NCBI GenBank assembly: GCA_964407695.1
Contig: CAYOWQ010000010.1
Span: 62,001 to 126,000 of the forward strand
Direction: 5' to 3'
Source of the DNA: CAYOWQ01 sp964407695
Lineage (GTDB): Bacteria; Planctomycetota; Phycisphaerae; Phycisphaerales; SM1A02
DNA length: 64,000 nt
Shown here: piece by piece, positions 42,006 through 51,442 of the stretch
How positions within the stretch are numbered: position 1 is the first letter of the stretch
How the letters are laid out: each line of letters begins with the position of its first letter
Position numbers and translations under genes: made by a program
Notes under the pieces: model-generated
Database searches by the model: none
The model's input: only the letters and a program-made list of their open reading frames with translations
What the model was told of the DNA's origin: nothing

Positions 42006-43511
42006 ATGATTGAGCAGGATCGTAGGGTAGAGTGGATGGAGTATTTTGCCGGAAATCACATGGAAGATCCACAATCAGAGCTGCAGCCACGTTCCTCCGG
42101 AGCCCTTGCCGGTGTCATCGCGTGGGCGATCATCGTGACGGCGATCGCCGTGCATGCCATCCTTCCCATGCTGGCGGAAGACGAGATGGATGAAGTTGCG
42201 ACCGAGGTGGTCGATTCAACTTTGGAACTTCAGGCGAAGTGGATCCTTGGGTTTTCGGAGTTCCTTCCCGAGACCACGCCCGAGGCCAAGAAGCCCATAT
42301 TGAATTCCGTTGAGGCCATGGGAGGGGGGCCGATCGTTCATCGATTGAAGGTGGCGACCGTGCTTGGCGAGGTGGGTGGGCCGGAAGCGGCTCTCGGCGC
42401 CATCGAGAAGGTCGACGACGCCGTCGACCTCTATGGGGTGTCCTATTCCGAGAGTGAGGAGCAGATTCGAGACGCGCTGGAGGCTATCTACCTGGCGCGG
42501 GCAAATGGAGACGAACCTGCGGCGGATGATGCGCACCTTGCGGAAGACCGCTTGGGTTGGTTCGGGAAACTCGCCGTGGCAACTCCGGGGTCTGAAATCC
42601 GAGAGGAGACTCTTGGGGCGGCGGTGCGACTGGCCGTGGCGATCGTGTCGATCGGTGTTGCTTATTTCGTGCTGGTGGTGGGTGGCGTGGTTGCGATAGT
42701 GGTGGTGGGGATTCTGGCTCTGACGAACACGTGGTGGCGGCGTTGGGGAATCACCCCAAGCGATGCGCCCTCATCGATCTACGCGGAAATCTTTGCGGCC
42801 TGGTTCGTGCTGTTTCTGGGAGGACAGATCTGCGCCGGCTTGATTGGGGAGCACTTTCCGCCGGAGGCGTCGATGGTTCCCACGATCGTGGCGTTTCTCG
42901 CAAGCCTGCTGGCGGTGGCATGGGGTCCGATTCGTGGGGTGCCCTTTTCGAAGGTCCGTGCGGATATCGGGTGGGTGGGGGGTCGGTGGGGCGTCCTTGA
43001 GCCGGCCGCGGGCGTTTTGGGTTATGCGATGTCGATGCCGCTGTTGATTGCGGGTCTGGTGTTCATGCTCGCGCTGATGTACGTTCTCGGCCTCGGGGAC
43101 ATGCTGCAAGGAGTCCAGCCGGAGGGGTTTGAACCGGACCCTGGTCCGGCTCACCCGATTGTTGCAATGGCCGGCGGAAGCGGCTGGATGGTGCTTCAGA
43201 TCTTCGTACTGGCCAGCATTTGTGCGCCGGTGGTGGAGGAGACGATGTTTCGCGGCGTTTTGTATCGCCACCTCCGCGGCCTGAGTTGGAAGCTGGGGGC
43301 TTTGGCGAGCATTGCGGTGAGTGCGGCGATCAACAGCTTGATTTTCGCTGCAATTCACCCGCAGGGGCTCGTGGCGATCCCCGTTCTGGGCAGTCTTGCG
43401 GTGGGATTCACGCTGATACGGGAATGCCGAAACTCTCTGATCCCATCGATGGTGGCGCACGGCCTGAGCAATGCGCTGGTGATGACGATTCTGGTTTTCG
43501 CAATATCCTGA
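42006..43511 (+). CDS. CPBP-family intramembrane metalloprotease (CAAX/Rce1-like)
   Basis: 501 residues. A first membrane helix (about 34-54) is followed by an extra soluble segment of about 150 residues, then about eight helices. The CPBP motifs are APVVEETMFRGVLYRHL (EExxxR), FAAIHPQGL (His) and SLIPSMVAHGLSNA (His...Asn). They define glutamate intramembrane proteases of the Rce1/ABI type. The substrate is unknown. The start at 42006 is the first ATG; an ATG at 42060 is also plausible. Confidence 0.88.
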   Translation: MIEQDRRVEWMEYFAGNHMEDPQSELQPRSSGALAGVIAWAIIVTAIAVHAILPMLAEDEMDEVATEVVDSTLELQAKWILGFSEFLPETTPEAKKPILNSVEAMGGGPIVHRLKVATVLGEVGGPEAALGAIEKVDDAVDLYGVSYSESEEQIRDALEAIYLARANGDEPAADDAHLAEDRLGWFGKLAVATPGSEIREETLGAAVRLAVAIVSIGVAYFVLVVGGVVAIVVVGILALTNTWWRRWGITPSDAPSSIYAEIFAAWFVLFLGGQICAGLIGEHFPPEASMVPTIVAFLASLLAVAWGPIRGVPFSKVRADIGWVGGRWGVLEPAAGVLGYAMSMPLLIAGLVFMLALMYVLGLGDMLQGVQPEGFEPDPGPAHPIVAMAGGSGWMVLQIFVLASICAPVVEETMFRGVLYRHLRGLSWKLGALASIAVSAAINSLIFAAIHPQGLVAIPVLGSLAVGFTLIRECRNSLIPSMVAHGLSNALVMTILVFAIS

Positions 43512-43654
43512 TTCAAGTTGTTATAGGACAATAACTTGGCGAATGGGGGCACCAAAAGAGTCCATTGGATACGGCGTTTTTTCCTGACGGAACAGAATCG
43601 CATCTCCATCGAATAGGATGGAACGTGCGGCCAACGTCGGGCCGGCGGAGTGGG

Positions 43655-44461
43655 ATGAATTCTGACATGAAGACGGTCATGCTCCTGATCATCGGCGTGG
43701 GATGGCTGGTGCCGCGTGTGGCACTGGACGGGGCGGATCTGGCGCTTGAGGGTGTGGCAAGATCGTCGGAGGTTTCGCGGGGGTCGGCATCGGAGATTCC
43801 TGCGGTTGACGAGTTCCTGGAGAGGCTGTCGAAGCGGTACCACGGACTGGCGTTCTATCGCGATCAGATTGTGGTGCAGGAGCGAACGCAGCGCGAGGGA
43901 GATGAGCCAACGTATGCCGAGATGCATGCCGAGTGCGTGGTTCGCGACGGCGTGATTGACGTCGAGACTCCGGCGTCTGAGGTGTTGGCGCGGGTTGGTC
44001 CCGGGGTTTCACCTCGACAGACGCCATTGATGAAGCAGTTGAGGTCGCGACATCACCTGTGGCGAGCGCCACACCTTGGATTGGCGATATGCGACATTGA
44101 TCTGACCGGATTCAGGGAGGGTGTTGTTGATGGGTTTGACGCGACGGGGTTGGAGCTTGTGCGAGTGAACGATCGCGATCTGTGGAGGCTTCAACTGGAG
44201 AGTCGGCGGGCCGAAGCAGCGGGCCGTGCCTCGTTTGGGCTCTATGTCAACCCGGATTCAATGCTGGTGGAGCGAGTCGAGGGGGAGCAGGAACTCGCGG
44301 ATGGGATCCACTTTGAGACAAGGATCGACATCACACCACTGGTTGCGATCAGCATTGACGAGCGTGAACAGCCTGGAGGCTCGGCGAGCGTGATCAAGGT
44401 GAGCAGCGAACCAGATGTCGTGACGGGCCCGGTTCGATACGGCGAGGCTCCGTTGCTCTGA
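43655..44461 (+). CDS. Exported protein of unknown function, possibly LolA-like
   Basis: 268 residues from the ATG at 43655, preceded by GGAG; an ATG at 43667 is close. A signal peptide ends around RVALDGA. The mature protein has alternating beta strands (FRDQIVVQERTQREGDEP, ECVVRDGVIDVETP, FGLYVNPDSMLVERVEGEQE). The pattern is compatible with a LolA/outer-membrane-lipoprotein-sorting-like half barrel, but no motif confirms it. Confidence 0.6.
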   Translation: MNSDMKTVMLLIIGVGWLVPRVALDGADLALEGVARSSEVSRGSASEIPAVDEFLERLSKRYHGLAFYRDQIVVQERTQREGDEPTYAEMHAECVVRDGVIDVETPASEVLARVGPGVSPRQTPLMKQLRSRHHLWRAPHLGLAICDIDLTGFREGVVDGFDATGLELVRVNDRDLWRLQLESRRAEAAGRASFGLYVNPDSMLVERVEGEQELADGIHFETRIDITPLVAISIDEREQPGGSASVIKVSSEPDVVTGPVRYGEAPLL

Positions 44462-44510
44462 TCGTGCGCGCAGCCGGACGACTCAGGAACGCCGGCACGG
44501 TCCATGACAT

Positions 44511-44545
44511 AAAAGAAGCCGCGGAATCAGGGGTGAATCCGCGGC
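44511..44545 (-). terminator. Rho-independent terminator for the H1-tailed protein gene
   Basis: GCCGCGGA (44518-44525) and TCCGCGGC (44538-44545) form an 8-bp stem. On the minus strand it is followed by TTCTTTT. It lies 35 bases after the stop at 44580. Confidence 0.75.
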
Positions 44546-44579
44546 GACGCGCCTGTCGTGAGATGGGGTTGGAGGGCGA

Positions 44580-45080
44580 TCAGCCGTACATGAATTCCTC
44601 GCGAACAATCTTGCCGTTCTTGACGGTATAGACGCCGACCTCGGACATGGTGTTCTTGTCGCCTGTCTTGCGGTTGGTGGTGGCGATGTTGAATTTCACG
44701 GAGAATCCGGTGGCGCCGACATACGGGCCTTCCGCGGAGAACGAATCGACCTGGAAGTTCTCATTCCACCATTCGTTCTTGGCCTCGATGCCCTTCATGC
44801 CCATCCACATCTGCCCATCGGCCTCGATGGACTCGATATTCCGGTGATACCACTTGCGATAGGGTTCGGCGAGCTGGCCGGCATTGCAATCCTTCACGAG
44901 ATCGATGCCGATTTCGCGGGCCGGAGCGCCGGAGCCGGTTCCGATCTTTTTGATCTTCGGAGCGGCGGAGGTCTTCTTCCTGGAGGATTTCTTCGGCGGC
45001 TTGGCGCTGGACTTCTTTCGAGGCGCGGGCTTGGAGGATGACTTCTTGGTTTTCTTCTTGGTGGACTTCTTCTTGGCCAT
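44580..45080 (-). CDS. NTF2/SnoaL-like protein with a lysine-rich histone-H1-like N-terminal tail
   Basis: 166 residues from the ATG at 45080, with GAGGAGAT 9 bases upstream. The first about 45 residues are almost only Lys, Ser, Pro, Ala and Thr (MAKKKSTKKKTKKSSSKPAP onward), like bacterial histone-H1-like or AlgP-type tails. From about residue 55 a SnoaL/NTF2-type alpha+beta cone follows (YRKWYHRNIESIEADGQMW, EVGVYTVKNGKIVREEFMYG). NTF2-like folds are often ligand-binding or dimerisation modules. A nucleic-acid-associated role is inferred from the tail only. Confidence 0.72.
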   Translation of the reverse strand: MAKKKSTKKKTKKSSSKPAPRKKSSAKPPKKSSRKKTSAAPKIKKIGTGSGAPAREIGIDLVKDCNAGQLAEPYRKWYHRNIESIEADGQMWMGMKGIEAKNEWWNENFQVDSFSAEGPYVGATGFSVKFNIATTNRKTGDKNTMSEVGVYTVKNGKIVREEFMYG

Positions 45081-45149
45081 CGATCGATCTCCTCGGAGAG
45101 GATGCGTGCGAAACGAACCCCGGTGCACCGCGCGCCGGAGGCTGAATGT

Positions 45150-48113
45150 TCAGAAGGTTGAGCGGGCGAGGGAAGCGGAGAACGTGGTCTCGTCGAGAAT
45201 CTGGTCGTATGTGAGTTCGAGGATCAGGTCGACCTCTGGCATGCGACGTCGGAGGGTCATGGAGACTGCCCTGAATTCCTCGGCCTTCAGATCGTAACTG
45301 GGAACAAGGCTCACGCGATACTTCGGCGTCACCAGATACTCCCAGCCGAGTTCAAGCAGTTCGTTCTCGCTGGCGGTGAGGAATCGGTATTCGAGGAAGG
45401 TGGAAAAAACGGGGGAGTGCGAGATCTGAACACCGGTGGAGCCGCGGGCAAATTCCTCTTCGTTGAGATCCCAGATCCCGACACCGTTGAAGGCGAGGGT
45501 GTCGCTGAAGTTCCATGTTCCGATGCCGAAGAGATGATCGCCGAAGACCGAGTATTCCGGTCTGAAGTCATAAAACTGAGGCACGGGATGCCGGCGGTCG
45601 GCGTCGTTGCCGTTGATCACCGCCCCGGTATCGAGCGTCAGGACGTCAACGCTCTTCCATCGTCCGGGTCCTCCACGCTGGGTCTGGAGCACGTTTCGCA
45701 TGCCGAACTTGATCGCCTCGGTGAATTCAGCGCCCTCCACATCCTGGTCGTAGATGGGCAGGTCGTCGCTGGAAACAGTGGAGTGGCCGTACCAGGCATG
45801 AACATACGGCTCCAGGAGGTGCCGAAGGCGATGCAGGTCGAACAAGCGGCTCTCGACATTGTTATAGACGCGCTGGATGGTGGTCTTGACCCGAACGCCG
45901 CCGGAGGCGGAGAACCGAAGCTGGTCGGAATCGGAGGAGTAGTCTTCGAATTCGTCGTCGTAGTAGCCGGTGAACCTGCCGGCGATGTAGGGCGTGACTT
46001 CGAACGGCCCCATCGTCTTGGGAAGCGAGAACTCATGTCGCGTGTCGAAGCGTTCCACGTAGTCGGTTCGATAGCCGCGGGCGCGGAGCGCATCGGCAAT
46101 GTTGTCATCCGGGCCGATGCCGAACGCGGCCGAACGAACACCGAGTTCATTGGGCGTTCCATCGGTGATTGCAAGAGCCATCCGCGAGCCGCGATACTCG
46201 CTGCTGTAGGTGATGGCGTCGTTGAAGAGTGAATCACCATATCGGCGATAGGTGAGTTCCGGAAGCTTGTCGACGGCGTAGCCGCGGCTTGCAAGGAGTG
46301 CATCGTTGGAGAGGAATCCGTTGATGTCGTACTTGCCCAGCACATCAAACGCGACGTTTTCCCTTACGTACTTGAGATAGAGGCTCGTTTCGTATTCGCG
46401 CCGCTGGGTAAAGTCATCGCGACGCCAGGCGCTGATAAACGTTTCGTCGGAGATGAAGGAAAGCTGGCCCTGCAGAGTCCAGAATCGACTTAGCCGGGAG
46501 GTATGCTCCGCGATGGCAACCCCTCGAAGGTCCTCATCGGGATCGACGTTCAGGCCGGCGGAAGTCTTATCGATGCCATGGTCATAGAGGCCGTAGAGAT
46601 CAATCTCTCCGGCATGGGGTCCGATGGAATATTTGAAATCGGTGCCGATGGCTGGACCTCGTTCGGTGAAGCCATCAAGCTTGAGTGTCATGTCGACACC
46701 TTCGGGTCGGCGCAGTCCTGTCAGGCCGAAGAAATCCCATTCGGTTTCGATTCGCACCCCGTCATTGTCGCGATAGCCCGCGGAGGCACGGCGAAGGGGC
46801 ACGCTGTCGAGTGTGCCGCTGAACCGTGGCCAATAGAAGAAGGGATAGTCGCCGGCTCGAAGCACGTTGTCACGACTGTCGAACCGTGTCTCGCCGGCGC
46901 CGCCCTCGGGGTCCTTGGTAACGGTTACGTAGTTGGCGCCGACACTGAGATGAGGTGTGTAGAACTCACTGATCGACAGGGTGGCCTTGTCGGCCGACCA
47001 TTCGCGGGCGGAAAGCTGGCGCATCTCCTTGGCGCGGGCATAGACCGGTCGGCCCAGTTCTCGCGAATAAGTCCGGAGCACCGCGTCGATCGCCGCAGCG
47101 CGATTGCGCTGAACGTCGTAATAGATCTGGTTGGCGCGAACGGTGTATGAACCATCGGTGGCGATCACCTGGCCCTCGAGGTAGATGCCGATGATCTGGG
47201 TTGACCGCAAATCCCGCATGTTTTCGCGAATGGCCGTCAACTCGCCCGGTTTCAGGAATACCACGCCGCGCTGGGCGGAAAGGTGTAGATCCACCGCCTT
47301 TCCCGATTGATCCAGTCCCTGGTACTCAACGATCATCGACCCCTCGGCGATGATGGCATCCCCGGCTTCGTCGATCGTGAGGGAATCGGCCGCGAAGCCG
47401 AGCCGACCCTCCGGCGAGAAGATCAGTGGCTCCGCCTCCATGGGTGGCATGGGAATCGAGTCGGGCAGAACGAATGTTTCCGCGGGGGGCAATGGGTTGC
47501 CTCCGGGAACAGGTTCGGGCAGCTCGGCCTTCGGCGGGGCATCGATCGCGGGAACGACGTTGAGGTTCGGCGGACGCACGGTGATCCGCCCGATGTAGTC
47601 TGCCAGTCGCCGTTCCGCGGCCACAAGAACCGACGACGACGGCGGCGCCTGGTTATCCCGAAGAGTGACGGTCATCGTCACCTCCCCGCGAGCACTGCCG
47701 GTGACCAGCAGGTTCTCTCCGGTTACCGAGAGGCCGGCGCGTTTCTGAGGATCGTCGACGGTGGGGAAGTAGAGTGCGACCTGATTGATCAGCCCCGCCT
47801 CCGACGGGATGCGATTCATCCAAAGCACTGCGGTCGGGGCAACAAAGTCGTGGGAGCCGATGGCCACCTTGACATCGCCTTCCAGCAACATGCGCTGAGT
47901 GTCGTCCACCTGCCAGGTCCAGGCCCGAATCGCCTGAATGCGGATGGGCCCGGCGACAGGTTCCACGGGAAGGACGACGCCGCTCAGTCGGTCTCCGGAC
48001 AGCGGTCTGGAAGAATCGAGGTCCTGTGCCCAGGCCGGACTCGTCCACAGGACGACGAAGACCTGGATCCAAACCAACACTCGCCGCCAGCCGGCTTGGA
48101 AGGAGCAGCGCAT
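45150..48113 (-). CDS. lptD: LptD/OstA-like outer-membrane LPS-assembly protein
   Basis: 987 residues from the ATG at 48113. The signal peptide ends SPAWAQ, followed by OstA/LptA-like jelly-roll repeats with phrases MLLEGDVKVAIG, IIAEGSMIVEYQG and QIIGIYLEGQVIATDG. From about residue 420 there is a large beta-barrel with many aromatic-ended strands, finishing STF. In LptD the barrel inserts lipopolysaccharide into the outer leaflet, and the phrases match that family loosely. It indicates a true outer membrane. The assignment is by architecture, not close identity. Confidence 0.75.
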   Translation of the reverse strand: MRCSFQAGWRRVLVWIQVFVVLWTSPAWAQDLDSSRPLSGDRLSGVVLPVEPVAGPIRIQAIRAWTWQVDDTQRMLLEGDVKVAIGSHDFVAPTAVLWMNRIPSEAGLINQVALYFPTVDDPQKRAGLSVTGENLLVTGSARGEVTMTVTLRDNQAPPSSSVLVAAERRLADYIGRITVRPPNLNVVPAIDAPPKAELPEPVPGGNPLPPAETFVLPDSIPMPPMEAEPLIFSPEGRLGFAADSLTIDEAGDAIIAEGSMIVEYQGLDQSGKAVDLHLSAQRGVVFLKPGELTAIRENMRDLRSTQIIGIYLEGQVIATDGSYTVRANQIYYDVQRNRAAAIDAVLRTYSRELGRPVYARAKEMRQLSAREWSADKATLSISEFYTPHLSVGANYVTVTKDPEGGAGETRFDSRDNVLRAGDYPFFYWPRFSGTLDSVPLRRASAGYRDNDGVRIETEWDFFGLTGLRRPEGVDMTLKLDGFTERGPAIGTDFKYSIGPHAGEIDLYGLYDHGIDKTSAGLNVDPDEDLRGVAIAEHTSRLSRFWTLQGQLSFISDETFISAWRRDDFTQRREYETSLYLKYVRENVAFDVLGKYDINGFLSNDALLASRGYAVDKLPELTYRRYGDSLFNDAITYSSEYRGSRMALAITDGTPNELGVRSAAFGIGPDDNIADALRARGYRTDYVERFDTRHEFSLPKTMGPFEVTPYIAGRFTGYYDDEFEDYSSDSDQLRFSASGGVRVKTTIQRVYNNVESRLFDLHRLRHLLEPYVHAWYGHSTVSSDDLPIYDQDVEGAEFTEAIKFGMRNVLQTQRGGPGRWKSVDVLTLDTGAVINGNDADRRHPVPQFYDFRPEYSVFGDHLFGIGTWNFSDTLAFNGVGIWDLNEEEFARGSTGVQISHSPVFSTFLEYRFLTASENELLELGWEYLVTPKYRVSLVPSYDLKAEEFRAVSMTLRRRMPEVDLILELTYDQILDETTFSASLARSTF

Positions 48114-48260
48114 GACGCGGCTGAAGGTCACAGCGCGGATGATACGACCGCCGGGAAGTCGCGCCAACGTGCTCTGGAATGAAGTTCGGCTTCATCGGAT
48201 CGGACCTGCTACCATCCCTCTCCCATTCGGGTGTCAGAATGAGGTGGAGCCGTATCGGAC

Positions 48261-48737
48261 GTGATCAAGATTCTTGACATACTTTCCCCTCAGGCCGTGA
48301 AGGTTCCGCTGGAGAGCGACCAGAAGAAGCCTGCCATTGAAGAGCTTGTGGACCTGCTGGGTGCGGCGGGTCAGATCGGCGACCCCGAGGCGCTGAAGCG
48401 GGCGGTCTGGGAGCGAGAGGTTCAGCGATCGACAGGAATCGGAGAAGGGCTGGCGATTCCTCATGGAAAACACCCGTCGGTGCGTCGACTGGTGATGGCG
48501 ATTGGACGCCCCGCCCAGCCGATCGAATTCGACGCGATCGATCGCAAGCCGGTCCGATTGATCGTGTTGCTGGCCTCGCCGCCCGACCGGACGAGCGACC
48601 ACATTCAGGCATTGGGGAAGATCAGCCGCCTTATGACCAATGCAGCGCTTCGCGAGGCCACATATTCCGCCGAATCAAACGAGAAGCTGTACGAGTTGTT
48701 TCGACGGGCTGAAACGGCCGCGATGTCAGTCACCTGA
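48261..48737 (+). CDS. PTS EIIA (fructose/nitrogen-type) domain protein
   Basis: 158 residues from a GTG start at 48261. Single EIIA domain of the PtsN/FruA type, with phospho-acceptor His68 in GEGLAIPHGK and a typical LSPQAVKVPLES start. PtsN-like proteins are regulatory, taking phosphate from NPr rather than transporting sugar. No EIIB or EIIC is nearby. It overlaps the convergent truD gene by 12 bases. Confidence 0.9.
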   Translation: MIKILDILSPQAVKVPLESDQKKPAIEELVDLLGAAGQIGDPEALKRAVWEREVQRSTGIGEGLAIPHGKHPSVRRLVMAIGRPAQPIEFDAIDRKPVRLIVLLASPPDRTSDHIQALGKISRLMTNAALREATYSAESNEKLYELFRRAETAAMSVT

Positions 48738-50024
48738 TGCCTCTACTTCAGTGTCTGATGCCTGATCCTGAGCATCGAGGTCGACGAGTTCCCGCATGAC
48801 GATCGTGGCGTAGACCCCCCGAGGGAGGTCGAATGCGACGCGGACATAGGGTCCGAATTCATCGAGACCGGAATCGATTTGCGTGTGGGTGATCTGTGAG
48901 CGGAGTGGCCGCCGCCCGCCGAGGAGACCGCGGCGAGGGTGACTGAACAGCTCGGGCGCGAGTCCGGTGGAGGCGAGCGCTTCAACCTCAGCCTCGTCTA
49001 CTGATCCGGCGGTGCGGGTCATGTTTTGGCCCCAGAGGGGACCGGAGGGTGAGATTTCGAAGGTTCTGGCTCGATGCGCGAGGTCTTCGCGGGCCAGATC
49101 TTCGGGGGTCACGAGGAACACCCGGCGCGAATGATGCAGCCAGGCGAGATCGCCCTCGACAATGGTGGTGAGCCGTTGATCCTCGAGCCGTCGATCGAGC
49201 ACGCGATTGAAGATGGCGCTCTGCAAGGCGCTGACCCAGAAAGTGAGCCCGTGCTTCCCGATGCTCATCACCGCGCCACGGGGATTGCGGCCCTGGCGCA
49301 GGGCCCGCAGGGCTGCCGACTCGGCTCGATCCGACCTCGACCATTGCTCGAGCGCGCCTTTGAAGTCTCCGGAGTCGTAGCGCTGCCGTCGATCGAGTTG
49401 ATACGGGGGAAACCATGAACCCCTGGAGCCGAGCAATTCATCGAGCAGGCCCGTCCAGTCTTCCTGAATCAACAGGGCGGCGAGGCGATGGTTGTTGTGC
49501 CGGTAGCCGAACCGCTGTGAACCGTAGTAATCGGGGACACCGGTGCGCTCCAGCTCAATCAGCCGGCGATGAACCTGTGGAACGGCCAGGGGGTCGATAT
49601 CGCGAATCCGGATGACGAATCGGTTGCCCGCGAGATGGCCGCGACGAAGCTTGTTGCCGTGTCGCCTGGCCCAGAGGATGTGCACGCGATCATCGGGGAG
49701 GTTGAGGGCCGGTGGGTCCCTGAGCAGATGAAGCGAGACGGTCTGTCTGGTGATGGCGACCTTGTCTTTCATGCCGGCGAATCCGATGGCGTCGGGTTGA
49801 ACGCCAAAGTGCCTGCAGAGAATGTCGGTCATCTCGGCATGAGCGATGCCGCGCTTTTCGATTCCGAGATAGAGATGTTCTCCCTCGCCGGAAGGCTCAT
49901 AGAGAGGGATCTCGTCGACGAGAAAGTCCTCGGGCCGCCTCTTGATGGCGCCGCGAAGCGTTGGAGGCGGCAAGAGGTGCTGTCGCGGCAGCGGGTCGAA
50001 TGGTTCGGTGGCCGCGCTGGGCAT
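48726..50024 (-). CDS. truD: tRNA pseudouridine(13) synthase
   Basis: 432 residues. TruD converts U13 of certain tRNAs to pseudouridine. The catalytic Asp lies in FAGMKDKVAITRQ. Other signatures are RRPEDFLVDEIPLY, RHGNKLRRGHLAGNRFVIRI, VPDYYGSQRFG and the TRUD-specific insertion near 250-330. The length is at the upper end of the family. Confidence 0.95.
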   Translation of the reverse strand: MPSAATEPFDPLPRQHLLPPPTLRGAIKRRPEDFLVDEIPLYEPSGEGEHLYLGIEKRGIAHAEMTDILCRHFGVQPDAIGFAGMKDKVAITRQTVSLHLLRDPPALNLPDDRVHILWARRHGNKLRRGHLAGNRFVIRIRDIDPLAVPQVHRRLIELERTGVPDYYGSQRFGYRHNNHRLAALLIQEDWTGLLDELLGSRGSWFPPYQLDRRQRYDSGDFKGALEQWSRSDRAESAALRALRQGRNPRGAVMSIGKHGLTFWVSALQSAIFNRVLDRRLEDQRLTTIVEGDLAWLHHSRRVFLVTPEDLAREDLAHRARTFEISPSGPLWGQNMTRTAGSVDEAEVEALASTGLAPELFSHPRRGLLGGRRPLRSQITHTQIDSGLDEFGPYVRVAFDLPRGVYATIVMRELVDLDAQDQASDTEVEASGD

Positions 50025-50041
50025 GCGAAACCTCGGGGCGA

Positions 50042-50530
50042 TCAGGACTCGTCCGGATCGTCTTCGTCGTCGAGCTCGAGATCGAGATCGGATTCTTCGA
50101 GGTCAACGTCGTCGTCGGACTCCTGGGATTGCAACAAGCTGCCCTGGTCGGCTGCGGCCGCGTTCAGAACTTTCTCAGCGACGTAAATGGGAACACCTTC
50201 GGCGACACCCAGGGCGATGGCGTCTGAAGGTCGGGAATCCACCTCAATTTCGAGGCCGTCCTGTTCAATGAGGAGGCGGGCATAGAACGTGCCGGCGTCA
50301 AGGTCGTGGATGTGAATTTCCTTCAGTTGGCCGCCAAGCTGACGGATCACTGACGCGAGGAGATCGTGGGTCTGCGGTCGGGGTATCTCGATTCCCTTGA
50401 GTCGGCGCTCGATGGCAAAGGCTTCAGGCAGACCGATGACGATGGGAAACTTTCGGCTGCCATCAACCTCAGAGAGCTCGATGATCTGCATATCCGCCAG
50501 TTCGCGGATGAAGATTCTCGAAAGTTCCAT
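50042..50530 (-). CDS. Bifunctional-nuclease-domain (DUF151/BFN) protein
   Basis: About 162 residues from the ATG at 50530 (an in-frame ATG at 50542 adds 4). The bifunctional nuclease domain is recognised by FPIVIGLPEAFAIERRLKGI, RPQTHDLLASVI and VDSRPSDAIALGV. A strongly acidic tail of Asp/Glu repeats ends the protein. The gene lies inside the reading frame of the upstream methyltransferase, with a 62-74 base overlap. The enzymatic role in bacteria is not settled. Confidence 0.85.
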   Translation of the reverse strand: MELSRIFIRELADMQIIELSEVDGSRKFPIVIGLPEAFAIERRLKGIEIPRPQTHDLLASVIRQLGGQLKEIHIHDLDAGTFYARLLIEQDGLEIEVDSRPSDAIALGVAEGVPIYVAEKVLNAAAADQGSLLQSQESDDDVDLEESDLDLELDDEDDPDES

Positions 50531-51350
50531 GCGCACGGCCATCGGTCAAAGACTCCAGGGATTCCCGGTGAGTGTAGGGGGCCTGCGTTCCAGTGCGGCA
50601 GGCCGCGAGAGAAAGTTGATTGGCTGCGATGCGAGGACGGTATCTCGCCGGAGGTTCGGGTCGTCGAGCCGGCCGGACGGCGGTGACGCTGAAGAGGTCC
50701 CAGAGAATTCCGGACCGGCACGTCCGAAGCGTTCGGAACTCGAGGTTCTCGCGAGCCAGGGCTTTGAGAATCTCGGTGGACGTCGTGACGCGGCGGTGCG
50801 GCCCTGTTCCCATTCTCAGCGAGCCGATCATCACCTTCATCCAGAGTGTGTCGCGGCACCAATCGATGATGAGCAGGCGGCCCCCGGGCCGGAGCACACG
50901 ATGGAATTCTCTCAACGCGGCGTTCTGGTCACTGATCAGATGGAATGCGTTCGTGCAGGTCACCAGGTCTGCGGAGGTGTCGGCAAGCGGAAGGCGGTCG
51001 GCGGAGGCCACGGATGCTTGAAATCGAGAATGGAACGCGAGCCGCTCGCGAGCCCGGGCAAGCATGGGTTCCGACAGGTCGAATCCGAGGATTCTCAACT
51101 CCGGCCAGCGCTCTGCGATTCCCAGGGCCAGTAAACCGGTTCCGCAGGCGACGTCCACAACAACTCCATCATCGGGCCGGACGAGACCGCGCAGCTCTGC
51201 GAAGGCCGCATGGTGGGTATCGCGGCTATAGCGAGCCCAGCGGGTGTCATAGGTCTCCGCGTACGCGGCGTAGACGCGTTGCAAGGTCGAGTTCTGGCCT
51301 TGTGACCTGGAAGCCGTGCGGTCAAGGTGGAGCTGGTTGGCGGGATGCAT
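50469..51350 (-). CDS. Class I SAM-dependent methyltransferase
   Basis: 293 residues. Motif I is VVDVACGTGLLALGIA, with a PMLARARERL motif-II region and FHRVLRPGGRLLIIDW. This is a UbiE/Methyltransf_11-type enzyme with unknown substrate. The core ends around FSVTAVRP near residue 227. The last 60 residues are low-complexity and overlap the bifunctional-nuclease gene, which is unusual and may reflect a frameshift or a missed stop. Confidence 0.8.
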   Translation of the reverse strand: MHPANQLHLDRTASRSQGQNSTLQRVYAAYAETYDTRWARYSRDTHHAAFAELRGLVRPDDGVVVDVACGTGLLALGIAERWPELRILGFDLSEPMLARARERLAFHSRFQASVASADRLPLADTSADLVTCTNAFHLISDQNAALREFHRVLRPGGRLLIIDWCRDTLWMKVMIGSLRMGTGPHRRVTTSTEILKALARENLEFRTLRTCRSGILWDLFSVTAVRPARRPEPPARYRPRIAANQLSLAACRTGTQAPYTHRESLESLTDGRAHGTFENLHPRTGGYADHRAL

Positions 51351-51442
51351 GGGCCGAAAGGATCAATAGGCCAATCCCACACAGGCAATCAATACCCTGG
51401 TCACATCAAGTTTCCTTCATGAAGCTGATGTAATCTGGTGTC

